6,257 nt of DNA from contig JANXWN010000232.1 of NCBI GenBank assembly GCA_025351125.1, forward strand, positions 1 through 6,257, in the 5' to 3' direction. Origin of the DNA: Caulobacteraceae bacterium (GTDB taxonomy: Bacteria > Pseudomonadota > Alphaproteobacteria > Caulobacterales > Caulobacteraceae). Made by a program: the position numbers and the translations under genes. This document shows positions 6,182 to 6,257 of the stretch, one piece after another (within the stretch, counting starts at the first letter, position 1; each line of letters opens with the position of its first letter). Below the pieces are notes generated by a model that worked only from the letters and a program-made list of their open reading frames with translations, was not told the origin of the DNA and made no database searches.

Positions 6182-6257
6182 ACGTGAAATTGGCGACTCG
6201 CTCGTTAGCAAGAAAACCAGCATCCCCTTACCGACCGATTCGGCGACGTCGATCACG
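6182..6257. other. Unassigned window edge
   Basis: These 76 bases follow the stop of the antitoxin fragment. I translated both strands. Short open stretches run off the edge in two plus-strand frames and one minus-strand frame, but none shows a recognisable domain. I call no gene here. Confidence 0.4.

Noticed and set aside
1..6257. CRISPR array, tRNA, rRNA or complete insertion sequence
   Set aside because: I saw no regularly spaced direct repeats, no cloverleaf-like sequence, and no transposase gene with terminal repeats.

Overview
The window is GC-rich DNA, probably from an alphaproteobacterium. The gene complement (Rieske oxygenase, acyl-CoA ligase, TetR, P450 and SDR packed on one strand) resembles catabolic islands of sphingomonads and related aerobic degraders. 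That assignment is inference from gene content; nothing in the window fixes the taxon.

Layout. Five genes lie on the minus strand and are read from right to left: a short-chain dehydrogenase/reductase (5749-4970), a cytochrome P450 (4948-3656), a TetR-type regulator (3546-2749), an AMP-forming acyl-CoA ligase (2617-1073), and the N-terminal 353 codons of a Rieske ring-hydroxylating oxygenase alpha subunit (1061 to the window edge). The SDR and P450 genes are 21 nt apart, and the ligase and Rieske genes are 11 nt apart, so each pair looks co-transcribed. The regulator is set off by two non-coding gaps (3547-3655 and 2618-2748). Both gaps contain inverted repeats that are candidate operators.

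The right end (5750-6257) is different. It has a probable SDR promoter and leader, then a plus-strand fragment of a HigA-type antitoxin (5996-6181) whose family resemblance stops abruptly after about 29 residues. The last 76 bases hold nothing I can identify. This looks like the decayed edge of the catabolic island.

How the genes may work together (inference): the P450 hydroxylates a hydrophobic substrate, the SDR oxidises the alcohol with NAD+, the ligase activates a carboxylate as its CoA thioester, and the Rieske enzyme adds oxygen to a ring or side chain. The TetR protein would sense the substrate or a CoA intermediate. Substrates cannot be read from the sequence; terpenoid, steroid or aromatic acids all fit. 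Neither oxygenase has a ferredoxin or reductase gene within the window.

The most notable details are a cluster of three CGCCGTA half-sites before the regulator, a 20-codon leader ORF with a strong Shine-Dalgarno that overlaps the ligase GTG start, a TTG start preceded by a G7 tract for the regulator, a conservative Asp-to-Glu change in the ligase adenylation motif, and the truncated antitoxin.
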